Origin: RECM01 sp047921215
Lineage (GTDB): Bacteria; Bacteroidota; Rhodothermia; Balneolales; Cyclonatronaceae
Direction of reading: 5' to 3'
NCBI GenBank assembly: GCA_047921215.1
Contig: JBLRWO010000021.1
Span: 1-64,000, forward strand
DNA length: 64,000 bases
Position numbers and translations under genes: made by a program. Numbering within the stretch: the first letter of the stretch is position 1; the number at the start of each line of letters is the position of its first letter. The notes under the pieces are model-generated. The model did not search any database, was not told the DNA's origin, and saw only the letters and a program-made list of their open reading frames with translations. Below are positions 35,082 to 44,470 of the stretch, one piece after another.

Positions 35082-37469
35082 ATGATCATAAAAATAGTCA
35101 ACATTCTGAAGCTTTTGCCCTTTTTACTGCTGTTACTTGCCTGCCAATCCGGAAAGGGTGGAATGGGAGGTATTGAGGCCCGCAACAACCATCTGAATAG
35201 CGACCTTGAGATGCTCCCCGCACTGATCATGGTTACAGATCCGGTATCTGAAACTATAGAACGCCTGATTAGAGAGATGACCCTTGAGGAGAAAGTTGGG
35301 CAAATGACACAAATAACACTCGATGTACTGGGGGAGGGTGAAAATGTGCGCAGCAGTTTCGAACCGTTCAGGATCGACCCGGAAATGATGTCGAAAGCAT
35401 TCATCGAATATCACGTAGGTTCCGTATTGAATACGGCAAACAACCGGGCCCGAACCCCGGAAGTCTGGAATAATATTATAAAAGAGATTCAGGATTACGC
35501 CATTGAACACTCTCGGTTCGATATCCCGGTAATCTACGGGCTCGACATGATTCACGGAGCATCCTATGTGGCTGGGGCAACCCTGTTTCCCCAGCAGGTG
35601 GGAATGGCCGCCACATGGAACCCGGAACTTGTGAAACGGGCTGGTGAAATTACCGCCTATGAGACCCGGGCAATCGGTGTGGCTTGGACATTCTCACCGG
35701 TTCTCGATCTTGGTGTAGATCCGCGGTGGCCCCGGCACTGGGAAACGTTCGGTGAGGACCCATATCTCGCATCTGTTCTTGGGCATGCCATTGTTACCGG
35801 ATATCAGGGCCCGGGAATTGGCAGTCCGTATCATATCGCAGCCTGTCTGAAGCATTATCTGGGTTATTCTCATACACTGAGCGGCCGCGACCGAAGTCCG
35901 GCCTGGATTCCGGAATCACAGCTGAGAGAGTACCATGTGCCATCATTTCAGGCCGGCCTCGAAGCGGGATCCATGACCGTTATGTTAAATTCCGGTGAGA
36001 TTAACGGCATTCCGGTGCATGCCAATAAGGAGCTGATCACCGGTTTATTGAAAACCGAACATGCACTGCAAGGTTTCGTGTTAACCGATTGGTTGGATAT
36101 TATATATCTGTACACACGCCATCGCGTGGCATCCTCATATAAAGATGCTGTGCGGATTGCGATCAATGCGGGTGTGGATATGTCGATGGTGCCGTATGAT
36201 TTCGATTTCTCCCGCTACCTTGTAGAGCTTGTGAATGAGGGCGAGGTTTCAATGGAGCGTATTGATGATGCTGTCCGCCGTATCCTGAGAGTGAAAATGG
36301 AGATGGGTCTTTTTGAAACGCCATATACGTTTAAAGAAGATTATCCTGAATTCGCATCCCGGGATTTTGCGGATGCAGCGTATCAGACAGCTGTAGAATC
36401 GATCACTCTTCTGAAAAACGAGGGGTCACTTCTTCCACTGGGTAAGGAAACCCGAATTCTGGTTGCCGGTCCGGCAGCGAATACCATGCGTCCGCTCAAT
36501 GGCGGTTGGAGCTACTCATGGCAGGGCAACCTGGTAGATGAGTTCGCCTCTGATTATAATACTATTTACGAAGCTCTGAAAGCAAAAGCCGGGGATGGAC
36601 GGATATCGGTGTATGAAACAGTTCGTTATAATCACGACGGCGCGTTTGATGATGAATTTGTGGATGATTATGACCAGTTTCGCGAATATGCCATTCAGGC
36701 CGACGTCATTCTGCTTGCTCTTGGGGAAAATTCCTATACGGAGGGTGAAGGCGACATGGATGATCTCTACTTATCGGCCAATCAGCAGAGGCTGGTTATG
36801 GAAGCCGCATCAACCGGAAAGCCGGTCATTCTGGTCATGGCGCAGGGGCGGCCACGTATAATTAGCAAGGTTGAACCGGCCGCTGATGTCATTCTGAACA
36901 CCTACCTGCCAGGCAATTATGGCGGCGACGCGCTGGCTTCAATTATTTACGGGGATGCAAATCCCTCGGGAAAACTTCCGTATACCTATCCCAGGTACCC
37001 TAATCAGCTCATTCCTTACTATCACAAACATACCGAAAATGTCGAAAAAACGGGCACACCCACCGGCACGGCCTTTTATCCACAGTATGAGTTCGGTTTC
37101 GGTCTCAGCTATTCAGTGTTTGAATACATTTCGATTTCTGCAGACAACAGCAACTACGTTTTAAATGATACGGTTTTAGTGACCGTTGAGCTTCGAAATA
37201 TCTCAAAACGCGCCGGAGAGGAAGTGGTTCAGCTCTACTCATCCCAACAGTATGCATCGATCACACCGCCAGTAAAGCGCCTGCGGGCATTTGAAAAAAC
37301 GATGGTCCCGGCAGGGGAATCTGTTATAGTTACTTTTGCCATGCCTGTATCAGATCTGGCATTTGTGAACGCGGATAACAGGAAAGTCGTGGAAAGTGGT
37401 CCGTATACCTTGAAAATTTCGGATTTGGAGACTAAAATTACGGTTTCAGAGGCTGGAGTAGTTAATTGA
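35082..37469 (+). CDS. GH3-family beta-glucosidase
   Basis: A 795-residue GH3 enzyme with lipoprotein-like leader ('LLPFLLLLLACQSG'). The N-terminal barrel shows 'LIREMTLEEKVGQMTQITLD', 'PVIYGLDMIHGASYVAGATL', 'KHYLGYSHTLSGRDRSPAWI' and the nucleophile Asp336 in 'GFVLTDWLD'. The second domain has 'SITLLKNEGSLLPLGKETRI', 'ALGENSYTEGEGDMDDLYLS' and 'PSGKLPYTYPRYPNQ', and a fibronectin-III-like end ('GEEVVQLYSSQQYASITPPV'). It should remove terminal glucose from oligosaccharides released by the two GH30 enzymes, most likely in the periplasm. It starts 50 bases after the second GH30 gene. Confidence 0.93.
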   Translation: MIIKIVNILKLLPFLLLLLACQSGKGGMGGIEARNNHLNSDLEMLPALIMVTDPVSETIERLIREMTLEEKVGQMTQITLDVLGEGENVRSSFEPFRIDPEMMSKAFIEYHVGSVLNTANNRARTPEVWNNIIKEIQDYAIEHSRFDIPVIYGLDMIHGASYVAGATLFPQQVGMAATWNPELVKRAGEITAYETRAIGVAWTFSPVLDLGVDPRWPRHWETFGEDPYLASVLGHAIVTGYQGPGIGSPYHIAACLKHYLGYSHTLSGRDRSPAWIPESQLREYHVPSFQAGLEAGSMTVMLNSGEINGIPVHANKELITGLLKTEHALQGFVLTDWLDIIYLYTRHRVASSYKDAVRIAINAGVDMSMVPYDFDFSRYLVELVNEGEVSMERIDDAVRRILRVKMEMGLFETPYTFKEDYPEFASRDFADAAYQTAVESITLLKNEGSLLPLGKETRILVAGPAANTMRPLNGGWSYSWQGNLVDEFASDYNTIYEALKAKAGDGRISVYETVRYNHDGAFDDEFVDDYDQFREYAIQADVILLALGENSYTEGEGDMDDLYLSANQQRLVMEAASTGKPVILVMAQGRPRIISKVEPAADVILNTYLPGNYGGDALASIIYGDANPSGKLPYTYPRYPNQLIPYYHKHTENVEKTGTPTGTAFYPQYEFGFGLSYSVFEYISISADNSNYVLNDTVLVTVELRNISKRAGEEVVQLYSSQQYASITPPVKRLRAFEKTMVPAGESVIVTFAMPVSDLAFVNADNRKVVESGPYTLKISDLETKITVSEAGVVN

Positions 37470-37902
37470 CATCTGCTTATTACTCGACTACATCCTTCCA
37501 CTCCGCTACGTTGCTATAGGATCCCCCCGACTTTAGCTTCCGCAGTTCTCACGTTTGCGCCACCGCTGACAAGTTTGTCACCTCCAGAATTGTGTTGCCC
37601 TTTTGGGGTAAATTTAGTGGCTTCCAGTGCCAGGTTCATTGTCACCTCCAGAATTGTGTTGCCGGAGGGCAACATCACCTGTTAGGGTTGCCGAAGTAAA
37701 TCACTTCGCAGTTCAATTGTTGAATTGTTCAACAAGTTTACTTGTTCAAAAACGTTGATAGAAATCTGATGTCTTGTGTCTGACATCGTGTATCTCTTAC
37801 CTCTTTAAAACCTAATATCAGTATTAGATTTATATGAAATTGATTATATTCAGATAGTGCAACCGGCTATGCCGATAAATACCGGCTACTAAAGACAGGA
37901 GA
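37470..37902. other. intergenic region with family A repeat and TGTCTGA tract
   Basis: Contains two degenerate family A units (37565-37735), an AACAAGTTTACTTGTT hairpin near 37732 and a TCTGATGTCTTGTGTCTGAC tract near 37768. The leader of the oxidoreductase gene follows. No gene is supported. Confidence 0.6.
37565..37735. repeat. hairpin repeat family A, two degenerate units
   Basis: TGACAAGTTTGTCACCTCCAG..AATTGTGTTGCCCTTTTGGGG and a second unit 64 bases on with GTGCCAGGTTCATTGTCACC and TTGCCGGAGGGCAAC. The common tail AAATCACTTCGCAGTTCAAT is present. The hairpins are shortened but still pair. Confidence 0.75.
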
Positions 37903-40161
37903 ATGATGTTTTATCCAGATAAACCTGTTGAAATACGAGGGCATGCACGGGGCGGACAGGGAATGGTTACCGCGTTCGAGATGCTGGCCAAAATTTTCAG
38001 CTATCGTTACCATTTTGAGGTACAGGCATTCCCGTTTTTCGGCGTCGAAAGAACGGGTGCACCTATTCAGGCCTATCTGCGCATCGCACCCGGTACAATC
38101 CTGAACCGGAGCTACATCTACCATCCCGACCTGGTGGTTGTGTTCGATGAAGGACTCATAGAGCAGACCCCGGTTTTTGACGGACTCGCCGACGGGGGAA
38201 CCATCCTGATCAACAGCGAAAAACCGCCATCGTTCTATAAGGGCAAAGCCCGGCACATCTGTACCGTACCGGCAACGCGCATCTCGGTCGACCAGAAACT
38301 GGGCAGCAGGTCACTGCCCATCGTGAACGCCGCCATGGTGGGAGCCCTGCTCCAGATTATGGATGCGGACATTGAACTGGCCAGAGAGATTATTGCCGGA
38401 GAGGTACCAACCAAACCGGAGGCAAATGTGGAGGCCGCCGCAGCGGCATTCTGCGAAGTGAAACGCTTCACCGATCCGGACTTCCGTCCGGCGGTAAAAA
38501 GCGCCCCTGCACCCGCTAAACAACCGGCTTCAGATGTCCCGTTCTGGGACAAACCCATGTCGGCCAACAAAACAGGCAACTGGCGCGTGTTCGCTCCTTC
38601 CTATGTGGAACGGCCCGCCCCGTGCAGCGAAAACTGTCCGGCCGGCACGGAAGTCCGCCAGTTCGTGAAACTCGCTGCGGAGGGCAAGTTCGAGGAGGCT
38701 TTCCGCACTATCTACGAACACAATCCCTTCCCGGCCATCTGCGGACGGGTCTGCCCCCATTTCTGTCAGCAGAGCTGCAACCGGATCGCACTCGATGGTG
38801 AGGTGAATATCGGCGCAATCGAGCGGTTTATCGGCGACAAGGCCGGCGACCTGACACCTGAGCCGGCACCTGTGGTTCATCCTGAAGAAATCGCCGTTGT
38901 GGGATCGGGCCCTGCCGGACTTACGGCCGCCCTGCGCCTGCGTAACCTGGGGTATGAGGTCACTGTTTTTGAGGCCCTTCCAAAGGCTGGCGGCATGATG
39001 CGTTCGGGCATCCCCGCCTTCCGACTGCCAGAGGATGTGCTCGACCGGGAAATTTCCCGTATCGAACAACAGGGGGTGGAGATCGTGACCGGCAAAAAGG
39101 TATCGGTGAGTGATCTGGAGGGATCGTATGCCGCCATCATCACCGCCGTTGGCTCGCACATCGGGTCCGGCCTGCGGCTCGGCAATGAAAATGATGCGGA
39201 TGTGACCGACGGCATCACTTTCCTTAGAGAGATCAACATAAACGGCAAACGCAACGGCATCAGCCGGGGAGAACGTGTGGCCGTAATCGGCGGCGGCAAC
39301 ACAGCCGTCGATGTGGCCCGAACCGTGCTGCGCCTGGGCGGTGATCCGGTCATCTACTACAGGCGCACCCGCAACGAGATGCCCGCCATCGCAGAAGAGG
39401 TGGAAGAAGCAATGAAAGAGGGTGTACCAATCGAATTCCTGTCTGCCCCGGTCGCACTCGAACACGGAAACAACGGCAGGCTGCACATGACCATGCAGCG
39501 GATGGAGATGGGAGAGCCCGACGAATCCGGCCGAAGGCGTCCCGTACCGGTCGCAGGATCCGAAATGACGGCTGCCGTCGACCGGATCATTACCGCAACC
39601 GGGCAGTGGCCCGACGGTTACGTCTTCTCAGGCAAGAATATTTCGGCCGGTCAGGGCCGGCTCGATCCCGCCCTTGCAGGCATCAAAACACCCGTATTCT
39701 GCGCCGGCGACATGGCCTGGGGTGGAACCGTGGTGGAGGCCATCGGCAGCGGAAATGATGTGGCCGGCGAAGTGGATGCGTTTCTCCGTGCCAGTGAATA
39801 TGTGAAAGCTCCGAAAAGCAGGGGAGCCGTGACCCCGGGCGAGATGAATTTTGCCTACTACATGCGTACACCGGGCCATGCAACGCCGGTTAAAACCCCT
39901 GACGTTCTGTTCCACAATTTTGACGAGGTGGCAGCAGGCCTCACCGAAGAGATCATCCGGCAGGAGGCCGACCGCTGCCTGCACTGCGGCGAATGCTACA
40001 GCTGCGGCAACTGCCTCAATTTCTGCCCCGATGCGGCCATTTCTTTTGATGATGAGAACCGCCTGCGCATCAATTTCGACTACTGCAAAGGATGCGGCAT
40101 TTGTGTGAAGGAATGTCCCTGCTCTGCCATCGCCTTCGCAGAAGAGGGTAAAACCAACTGA
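37903..40161 (+). CDS. 2-oxoacid:ferredoxin oxidoreductase gamma subunit fused to GltD-like flavoprotein and ferredoxin
   Basis: A 752-residue fusion. Residues 1-190 are the gamma subunit of a pyruvate/ketoacid oxidoreductase ('EIRGHARGGQGMVTAFEMLA', 'FFGVERTGAPIQAYLRI'). Residues about 225-310 form the Cys-rich alpha-helical Fe-S domain of GltD-like proteins ('CSENCPAGTEVRQFVKLA', 'NPFPAICGRVCPHFCQQSCN'). Residues 325-640 are the FAD/NAD(P)H domain ('VAVIGGGNTAVDVARTVLRL', 'VVGSGPAGLTAALRLRNLGY'). Residues 690-750 hold ferredoxin clusters ('CLHCGECYSCGNCLNFCPDA', 'CKGCGICVKECPCSAI'). It would take electrons from the thiamine enzyme (subunits encoded next) through Fe-S centres to FAD and perhaps directly to NAD(P). 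Start has AGGAGA ahead. Confidence 0.9.
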   Translation: MMFYPDKPVEIRGHARGGQGMVTAFEMLAKIFSYRYHFEVQAFPFFGVERTGAPIQAYLRIAPGTILNRSYIYHPDLVVVFDEGLIEQTPVFDGLADGGTILINSEKPPSFYKGKARHICTVPATRISVDQKLGSRSLPIVNAAMVGALLQIMDADIELAREIIAGEVPTKPEANVEAAAAAFCEVKRFTDPDFRPAVKSAPAPAKQPASDVPFWDKPMSANKTGNWRVFAPSYVERPAPCSENCPAGTEVRQFVKLAAEGKFEEAFRTIYEHNPFPAICGRVCPHFCQQSCNRIALDGEVNIGAIERFIGDKAGDLTPEPAPVVHPEEIAVVGSGPAGLTAALRLRNLGYEVTVFEALPKAGGMMRSGIPAFRLPEDVLDREISRIEQQGVEIVTGKKVSVSDLEGSYAAIITAVGSHIGSGLRLGNENDADVTDGITFLREININGKRNGISRGERVAVIGGGNTAVDVARTVLRLGGDPVIYYRRTRNEMPAIAEEVEEAMKEGVPIEFLSAPVALEHGNNGRLHMTMQRMEMGEPDESGRRRPVPVAGSEMTAAVDRIITATGQWPDGYVFSGKNISAGQGRLDPALAGIKTPVFCAGDMAWGGTVVEAIGSGNDVAGEVDAFLRASEYVKAPKSRGAVTPGEMNFAYYMRTPGHATPVKTPDVLFHNFDEVAAGLTEEIIRQEADRCLHCGECYSCGNCLNFCPDAAISFDDENRLRINFDYCKGCGICVKECPCSAIAFAEEGKTN

Positions 40162-40185
40162 TTTTTATGACTATCCGATAAACCA

Positions 40186-41385
40186 ATGACAACCACCGAA
40201 TTCATACTTAAGCAAAACCAGACCGGAGCCGGGATCCCGCCACGGCACACCAAAAAGGTGATGAAAGGGAATATTGCCGCCGCCGAAGCGGTGAGGCTCA
40301 GCCGGGTCAGTTTCGTTACGGCCTACCCCATCACGCCCCAGACCACCATCATTGAGGAGGTCGCGTCCATGATTGCCCGCGGCGATTTCGATGCCGTATC
40401 GGTTAACATGGAGAGCGAACACTCCGTATTCGCCGCCCTGATGGGTGCGTCCGTTGTGGGTGAGCGGGTTTTTACCGCGACCAGTGGCCAGGGCCTGCTC
40501 TACGCCCATGAAGTGCTGCATGCCATCGCCCATATGCGCCTGCCCATTGTGGCCTGCAATGTGGGCCGGCCATCGTTCCCCTGGAATATATGGGCAGATC
40601 AGAGCGACTCCATATCACAGCGCGACACCGGCTGGGTGCAGTACTACTGCGAAAGCTCCCAGGAGGTGCTCGATACCGTGCTCCAGTCGTATAAACTGTC
40701 CGAAAAACTGGGTCTGCCGGTCATGGTGGTGCTCGATGCGTTCTACCTGAGCCATACCAGCGAGAATGTGTACATCCCCGATCAGGATCTGACCGACACG
40801 TTTCTGCCTGCCCGAAAAATTTCGGACAACCAGGTGGACCTGAACCACCCGAAGGCGTTCGGCGGCCTGGTCGATCCGTCGCTCTACGATACCTACAACC
40901 GGCAGTACTGGGATGCCATACATAAGGTTGAAGCCGAAACCATCGCAATGGGCCACGAGTTCGGTGAGTTGTTCGGCAGGGAGTATGGCACGGTCGAAGC
41001 CGTGAACATACACAGCGGCACGAAGCGAATCCTGGTTACCATGGCCACCATCACCACCACGGCACGTCAGGTAATCGAACAACACCCCGATGTGGGCCTG
41101 CTAAAAATCCGCCTGTTCAAGCCGTTTCCGAAAAAGTCGGTGCTGGATGTACTGAAGAAAGCGGCTGATGACTGCATTATCATCAACATCGACCGGAACT
41201 TCCTGGGCGATCACGAGGGCGCGGTAATGCAGGAAATGAAACGGGCCCTGTACGGGAAACCGGTAAAAATCTTCGGCATTTATGCCGGGCTGGGCGGCCG
41301 GGATGTACCTCCCGAAACCATCGAACGTATACTGAACATCGATTTTGAATCACCGCAGACCGAAGAAGTGCACTGGATTAAATGA
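40186..41385 (+). CDS. 2-oxoacid:ferredoxin oxidoreductase alpha subunit
   Basis: A 399-residue alpha subunit of the pyruvate/2-ketoacid oxidoreductase superfamily. 'GNIAAAEAVRLSRVSFVTAY' with 'PITPQTTIIEEVA' is the classic N-terminus, then 'VNMESEHSVFAALMGASVVG', 'FTATSGQGLLYAHEVLHAIA' and 'PIVACNVGRPSFPWNIWADQ'. The C-terminal part 'DVGLLKIRLFKPFPKKSVLD' corresponds to the transketolase C-terminal-like domain. It forms the thiamine-diphosphate enzyme with the beta subunit at 41596. The gene starts 24 bases after the fused gamma subunit. Pyruvate, 2-oxoglutarate and branched ketoacids cannot be distinguished by eye. Confidence 0.93.
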   Translation: MTTTEFILKQNQTGAGIPPRHTKKVMKGNIAAAEAVRLSRVSFVTAYPITPQTTIIEEVASMIARGDFDAVSVNMESEHSVFAALMGASVVGERVFTATSGQGLLYAHEVLHAIAHMRLPIVACNVGRPSFPWNIWADQSDSISQRDTGWVQYYCESSQEVLDTVLQSYKLSEKLGLPVMVVLDAFYLSHTSENVYIPDQDLTDTFLPARKISDNQVDLNHPKAFGGLVDPSLYDTYNRQYWDAIHKVEAETIAMGHEFGELFGREYGTVEAVNIHSGTKRILVTMATITTTARQVIEQHPDVGLLKIRLFKPFPKKSVLDVLKKAADDCIIINIDRNFLGDHEGAVMQEMKRALYGKPVKIFGIYAGLGGRDVPPETIERILNIDFESPQTEEVHWIK

Positions 41386-41514
41386 GACGAGAATAATGGA
41401 AGTAACAGATCAAAACACAATTCATGTGACAGATGCAAGAAATCGGATGGAATCCAACGTTGTAAAAGCCTGCTGGCTTCACCACATGTTATCAGATACT
41501 TCAGATTACTCAGT

Positions 41515-41551
41515 ACTCAGTACTCAGTACTCAATACTCAATACTGTTTAC
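41515..41551. repeat. short TACTCAG tandem repeat
   Basis: ACTCAGT/ACTCAAT 7-base units occur about five times in a row in the gap between the alpha- and beta-subunit genes. The 210-base gap is unusual for subunits of one enzyme. Confidence 0.8.
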
Positions 41552-41595
41552 TAGTCACTGATTACTGAACTTATAACACCTAACAGGGAAAAACC

Positions 41596-42540
41596 ATGAG
41601 TCCCGCAAACAAATTTTTAATAACCGAAGAGAACATCTACAGCGGGGCACTGAGCTGCCGCGGATGCGGCTGGACGCTTCTGGCCAGGTATGTCTCTTAT
41701 GTGATGGGCCCTGAAACCGTCTATGTGGTACCGGCCTGCTGCTTCTCGATAATATCGGGTCCGAATCCGATGAACCTGATGAAGGGGACGGTCGTTCACA
41801 CCCTGTTCGCAGCCGCTGCTGCTACGGCCACCGGCGTGCGTCACGCGCTCGACCGTCAGGGCAAGAAGGATACGCCTGTTGTGGTTCTTGCCGGCGATGG
41901 CGGTACCTTCGATATCGGGCTGCAGGCGCTCTCGGGTGCGGCTGCCCGCGGCGAAAACATCATCTACATCTGCAACAACAACGCCGCTTATATGAACACC
42001 GGTGTGCAGTCGAGTACCGGTACACCGAAGGGCGTTAAAACCACCACCGATCCGGCCGGAAAGAAGACGGCGGCCAAAAACCTGATGGGCATTGTGGAGG
42101 CCCACAACCTGTCGTACTGTGCAACGGCCTCACCTGCCTTCCTCCCCGATCTGCAGGGCAAGCTGGAGAAAGCAAAAAAAGCAACCGGCTTCCGCTTCCT
42201 CATGATCGACGGCCCCTGCCCGCCGGGCCACAAGCACGACCCGGACATCTCCATACAGCTGGCGCGGCTCGCCGTTGAAACCCGCTATTTCCCACTTTTT
42301 GAAGCTGAAAACGGAAAATTCAGCATCACCCACGTGCCGGAAGAAAAATTACCGGTAAGTGAGTATATGAAACACCAGGAGCGCTTTGCACAGCTGTTCA
42401 AGGATGAAGCAACGAACGGGCTGTCCGATATTCAGAAACAGATCGACCAACAGTGGCGGAAGCTTCTCGAACGGCAGAACTACGAAAATGCCGGGGCAAA
42501 AAACCATTACGTTCATGGATCAAGGGTTGTCCAGCCTTGA
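41596..42540 (+). CDS. 2-oxoacid:ferredoxin oxidoreductase beta subunit
   Basis: A 314-residue beta subunit that binds thiamine diphosphate. 'ALSCRGCGWTLLARYVSYVM' holds two of the four cluster-binding Cys, 'VYVVPACCFSIISGPN' further Cys. The ThDP motif is 'VVLAGDGGTFDIGLQALSGA' followed by 'IIYICNNNAAYMNTGVQSSTG' (in part), i.e. GDG then N. The conserved 'TPKGVKTTTDPAGK' and 'MIDGPCPPGHKHDP' follow. Together with the alpha and fused gamma/delta products it makes a complete ketoacid oxidoreductase. Confidence 0.93.
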   Translation: MSPANKFLITEENIYSGALSCRGCGWTLLARYVSYVMGPETVYVVPACCFSIISGPNPMNLMKGTVVHTLFAAAAATATGVRHALDRQGKKDTPVVVLAGDGGTFDIGLQALSGAAARGENIIYICNNNAAYMNTGVQSSTGTPKGVKTTTDPAGKKTAAKNLMGIVEAHNLSYCATASPAFLPDLQGKLEKAKKATGFRFLMIDGPCPPGHKHDPDISIQLARLAVETRYFPLFEAENGKFSITHVPEEKLPVSEYMKHQERFAQLFKDEATNGLSDIQKQIDQQWRKLLERQNYENAGAKNHYVHGSRVVQP

Positions 42541-43034
42541 TGTATGTGATGTGGAACTCTGAAAGCACCATTTGGCAGCATCGATGGCTGGTTTATTCCG
42601 ATATCGGTTCATCCCGTATACTTCGTCTTTACCCGCATCATACGGAATCCGGTGTTACCAATTCGCATCCTCGCAACATTAAGAATTTATATCAGATTCT
42701 GATGTAATTGCAGATTTATATCAGGTTTTTTTTCTTTACATTCACACAGGTAAGAAATGTTTGGTAAACATTGCCGGAAAAAACTGGAGAAGGGTATGTT
42801 CCGGATTCATGAAGTAGGTTATCGGGAATGCAGGGTGCATCCTTTCTCCTGTGTTATTGGCAAAGGTTTATCCGGTAAGGATGATACTATCATCATCCTT
42901 ACTTTTCGGTCTTTATCGTCAACGCTGGATTTATGAAAATACTGCCGGTTTCATAGTGGAGAGTACTTTTTGCACATAAAGGGTAGTATTATCATGTTTC
43001 CTGCGGTTCCATATAACAATAAATAACAGATACC
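42541..43034. other. intergenic region with a perfect hairpin
   Basis: Mostly featureless. A direct repeat TTTATATCAG lies at about 42687 and 42714 with a T tract after it, which may be a weak terminator for the beta-subunit gene. The perfect hairpin at 42875-42902 is listed separately. Confidence 0.5.
42875..42902 (+). terminator. perfect 11-bp hairpin, possible terminator
   Basis: GTAAGGATGAT, six-base loop, ATCATCCTTAC, followed by TTTTCGGTCTTT. The stem is perfect but the T tract is short, so it may be a terminator or another RNA structure. Confidence 0.45.
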
Positions 43035-44192
43035 ATGAAAATCCGGAGATCTATGCTGAAAATTGCTACAACCCTGTTCGTATTCATCATCACCTCACTG
43101 TTTATAGCCCAGGCTGCTGTGGCACAGATTGTGCTTACGAGAAACTCCCTGAGTGCCTTCCTGAACGGGGAGTATACAGTTACTGTATCAGCAAGCGTCG
43201 ATACATTGAACATCCTGCCGCTGCTGGAACTGAGTGGTGCCGATCAGACCTGGGATTTCACCACCCTGGATTATGATTACACATTTACGGGTTCGGGTTC
43301 GTCAGTAACCCTGCCATCAGTCGAAGGAACACCTGGCGAGGGGGATGAACATTTTGAGCAGGCAACCCATGTGACCCGAAGCGCTGTAAGCATTGGAGGT
43401 GATTTCGGAGGCGATGATGGTGAATTGTCATTTACCAGCTATGAATTCAACATTCTGAATGATGACGAATTTTTATCGCTCGGATCAATATCGCTGGATC
43501 CGGATGACCCGGAAGAGTTCGAAATCGTTCTTTACAGCCGGCCTGCAGAGGTCTACTACAAGTTTCCGGTTACCTACGAAAGTGCCTGGACATACGAATT
43601 CGAGGAACAACTGATATCCGGTGGATTTGATTTTACCCAGGATTATAAAATTGATGTTGTGGTTGATGGCTGGGGCCAATTGGTCACGCCAAACGGCACG
43701 TTTAATGTGCTCAAAATCACGAAACTTGAAGAAATTGATTTGGGTTTCTTTTCTATGGAGTCCACTGATGTTGAGTTTATTACAGTCGATGGGTTTCCAA
43801 TCGCCACGATTTATGCCGAAAAGGCATTTTTGTCAGACGAATATGACGGTACAACTATGGAAGCAACATTGAATGTGATCTCAACGGGTACTTCCAATCC
43901 CCGCGAAATCACCTCTGATCTGCCCGATCGGGCAACCCTGCACCAGAACTACCCGAACCCGTTCAACCCGTCCACGATTATTACATACGACCTTGCCGAA
44001 GCGTCAACCGTTTCCCTCGATATTTATACGGTAACCGGAATCCGGGTAATGCCGGTCATCAGCGAACGTGCACAGCAGGCAGGCCGTCACTCCGTATCGG
44101 TGGATGCATCCAATCTGGCCAGCGGCGTCTATATCTATCAGCTCCGTACCGGCAACCAGGTGCTCACGCGTAAGATGACGCTGATCAAATAG
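43035..44192 (+). CDS. T9SS-exported protein of unknown function
   Basis: A 385-residue secreted protein with signal peptide ending 'IAQAAVAQ', an acidic beta-rich body (about 35-295; 'LLELSGADQTWDFTTLDYDY', 'DQTW' style openings seen in Bacteroidota surface proteins) and a T9SS tail ('LHQNYPNPFNPSTIITYDLA', 'VTGIRVMPVISERAQQ', 'QVLTRKMTLIK'). The body has many Asp/Glu and few Lys, fitting a salty habitat or calcium binding. No catalytic motif is recognised. A decayed LRR-protein fragment and a family A repeat follow it. Confidence 0.8.
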   Translation: MKIRRSMLKIATTLFVFIITSLFIAQAAVAQIVLTRNSLSAFLNGEYTVTVSASVDTLNILPLLELSGADQTWDFTTLDYDYTFTGSGSSVTLPSVEGTPGEGDEHFEQATHVTRSAVSIGGDFGGDDGELSFTSYEFNILNDDEFLSLGSISLDPDDPEEFEIVLYSRPAEVYYKFPVTYESAWTYEFEEQLISGGFDFTQDYKIDVVVDGWGQLVTPNGTFNVLKITKLEEIDLGFFSMESTDVEFITVDGFPIATIYAEKAFLSDEYDGTTMEATLNVISTGTSNPREITSDLPDRATLHQNYPNPFNPSTIITYDLAEASTVSLDIYTVTGIRVMPVISERAQQAGRHSVSVDASNLASGVYIYQLRTGNQVLTRKMTLIK

Positions 44193-44193
44193 T

Positions 44194-44470
44194 AATTACC
44201 GAGGTTCCCGGAAATACAGCAATTTCCGTGATACCCACTATTACTGTTATACCCGAAATATCGGAAAGGTGACGATTGTGCGGGATCCACAGGCGGGTGG
44301 CATGCTTCAGGGCACCGCTCTCTCCACCGATAACTATGATCAGACCCTGATCGGATGGTCGGGGCAGCAGCTGCAGAGCGATATTGAATTCCTTGCCAAC
44401 GGGCTTACCTACTGCGCTTCCGAGCAGGCGCGCCAGTCCATAATCGACACCTATGGGTGGACCTTCACCA
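44194..44470 (+). pseudogene. remnant of a BspA-like (DUF285/LRR) surface protein
   Basis: The frame reads 'GTALSTDNYDQTLIGWSGQQ', then 'LQSDIEFLANGLTYCASEQA', 'RQSIIDTYGWTFTSD'. This is the typical last repeat of BspA-like Bacteroidota surface proteins ('LStenYD.lLigW....Lq....l..g...YC...aRq.iid.ygWtitgd'). Nothing of the several hundred residues normally ahead of it remains, and its end runs directly into the family A repeat. Confidence 0.65.

Noticed and set aside
37903..40161. Glutamate synthase small subunit
   Set aside because: The GltD-like part is only the middle of the chain; the ends are a ketoacid oxidoreductase gamma subunit and a ferredoxin, and alpha/beta subunits follow.
42757..42936. 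59-residue frame MFGKHCRKKLEKGMFRIHEV and onwards
   Set aside because: No ribosome site or family; it spans the perfect hairpin at 42875, so it is probably chance.
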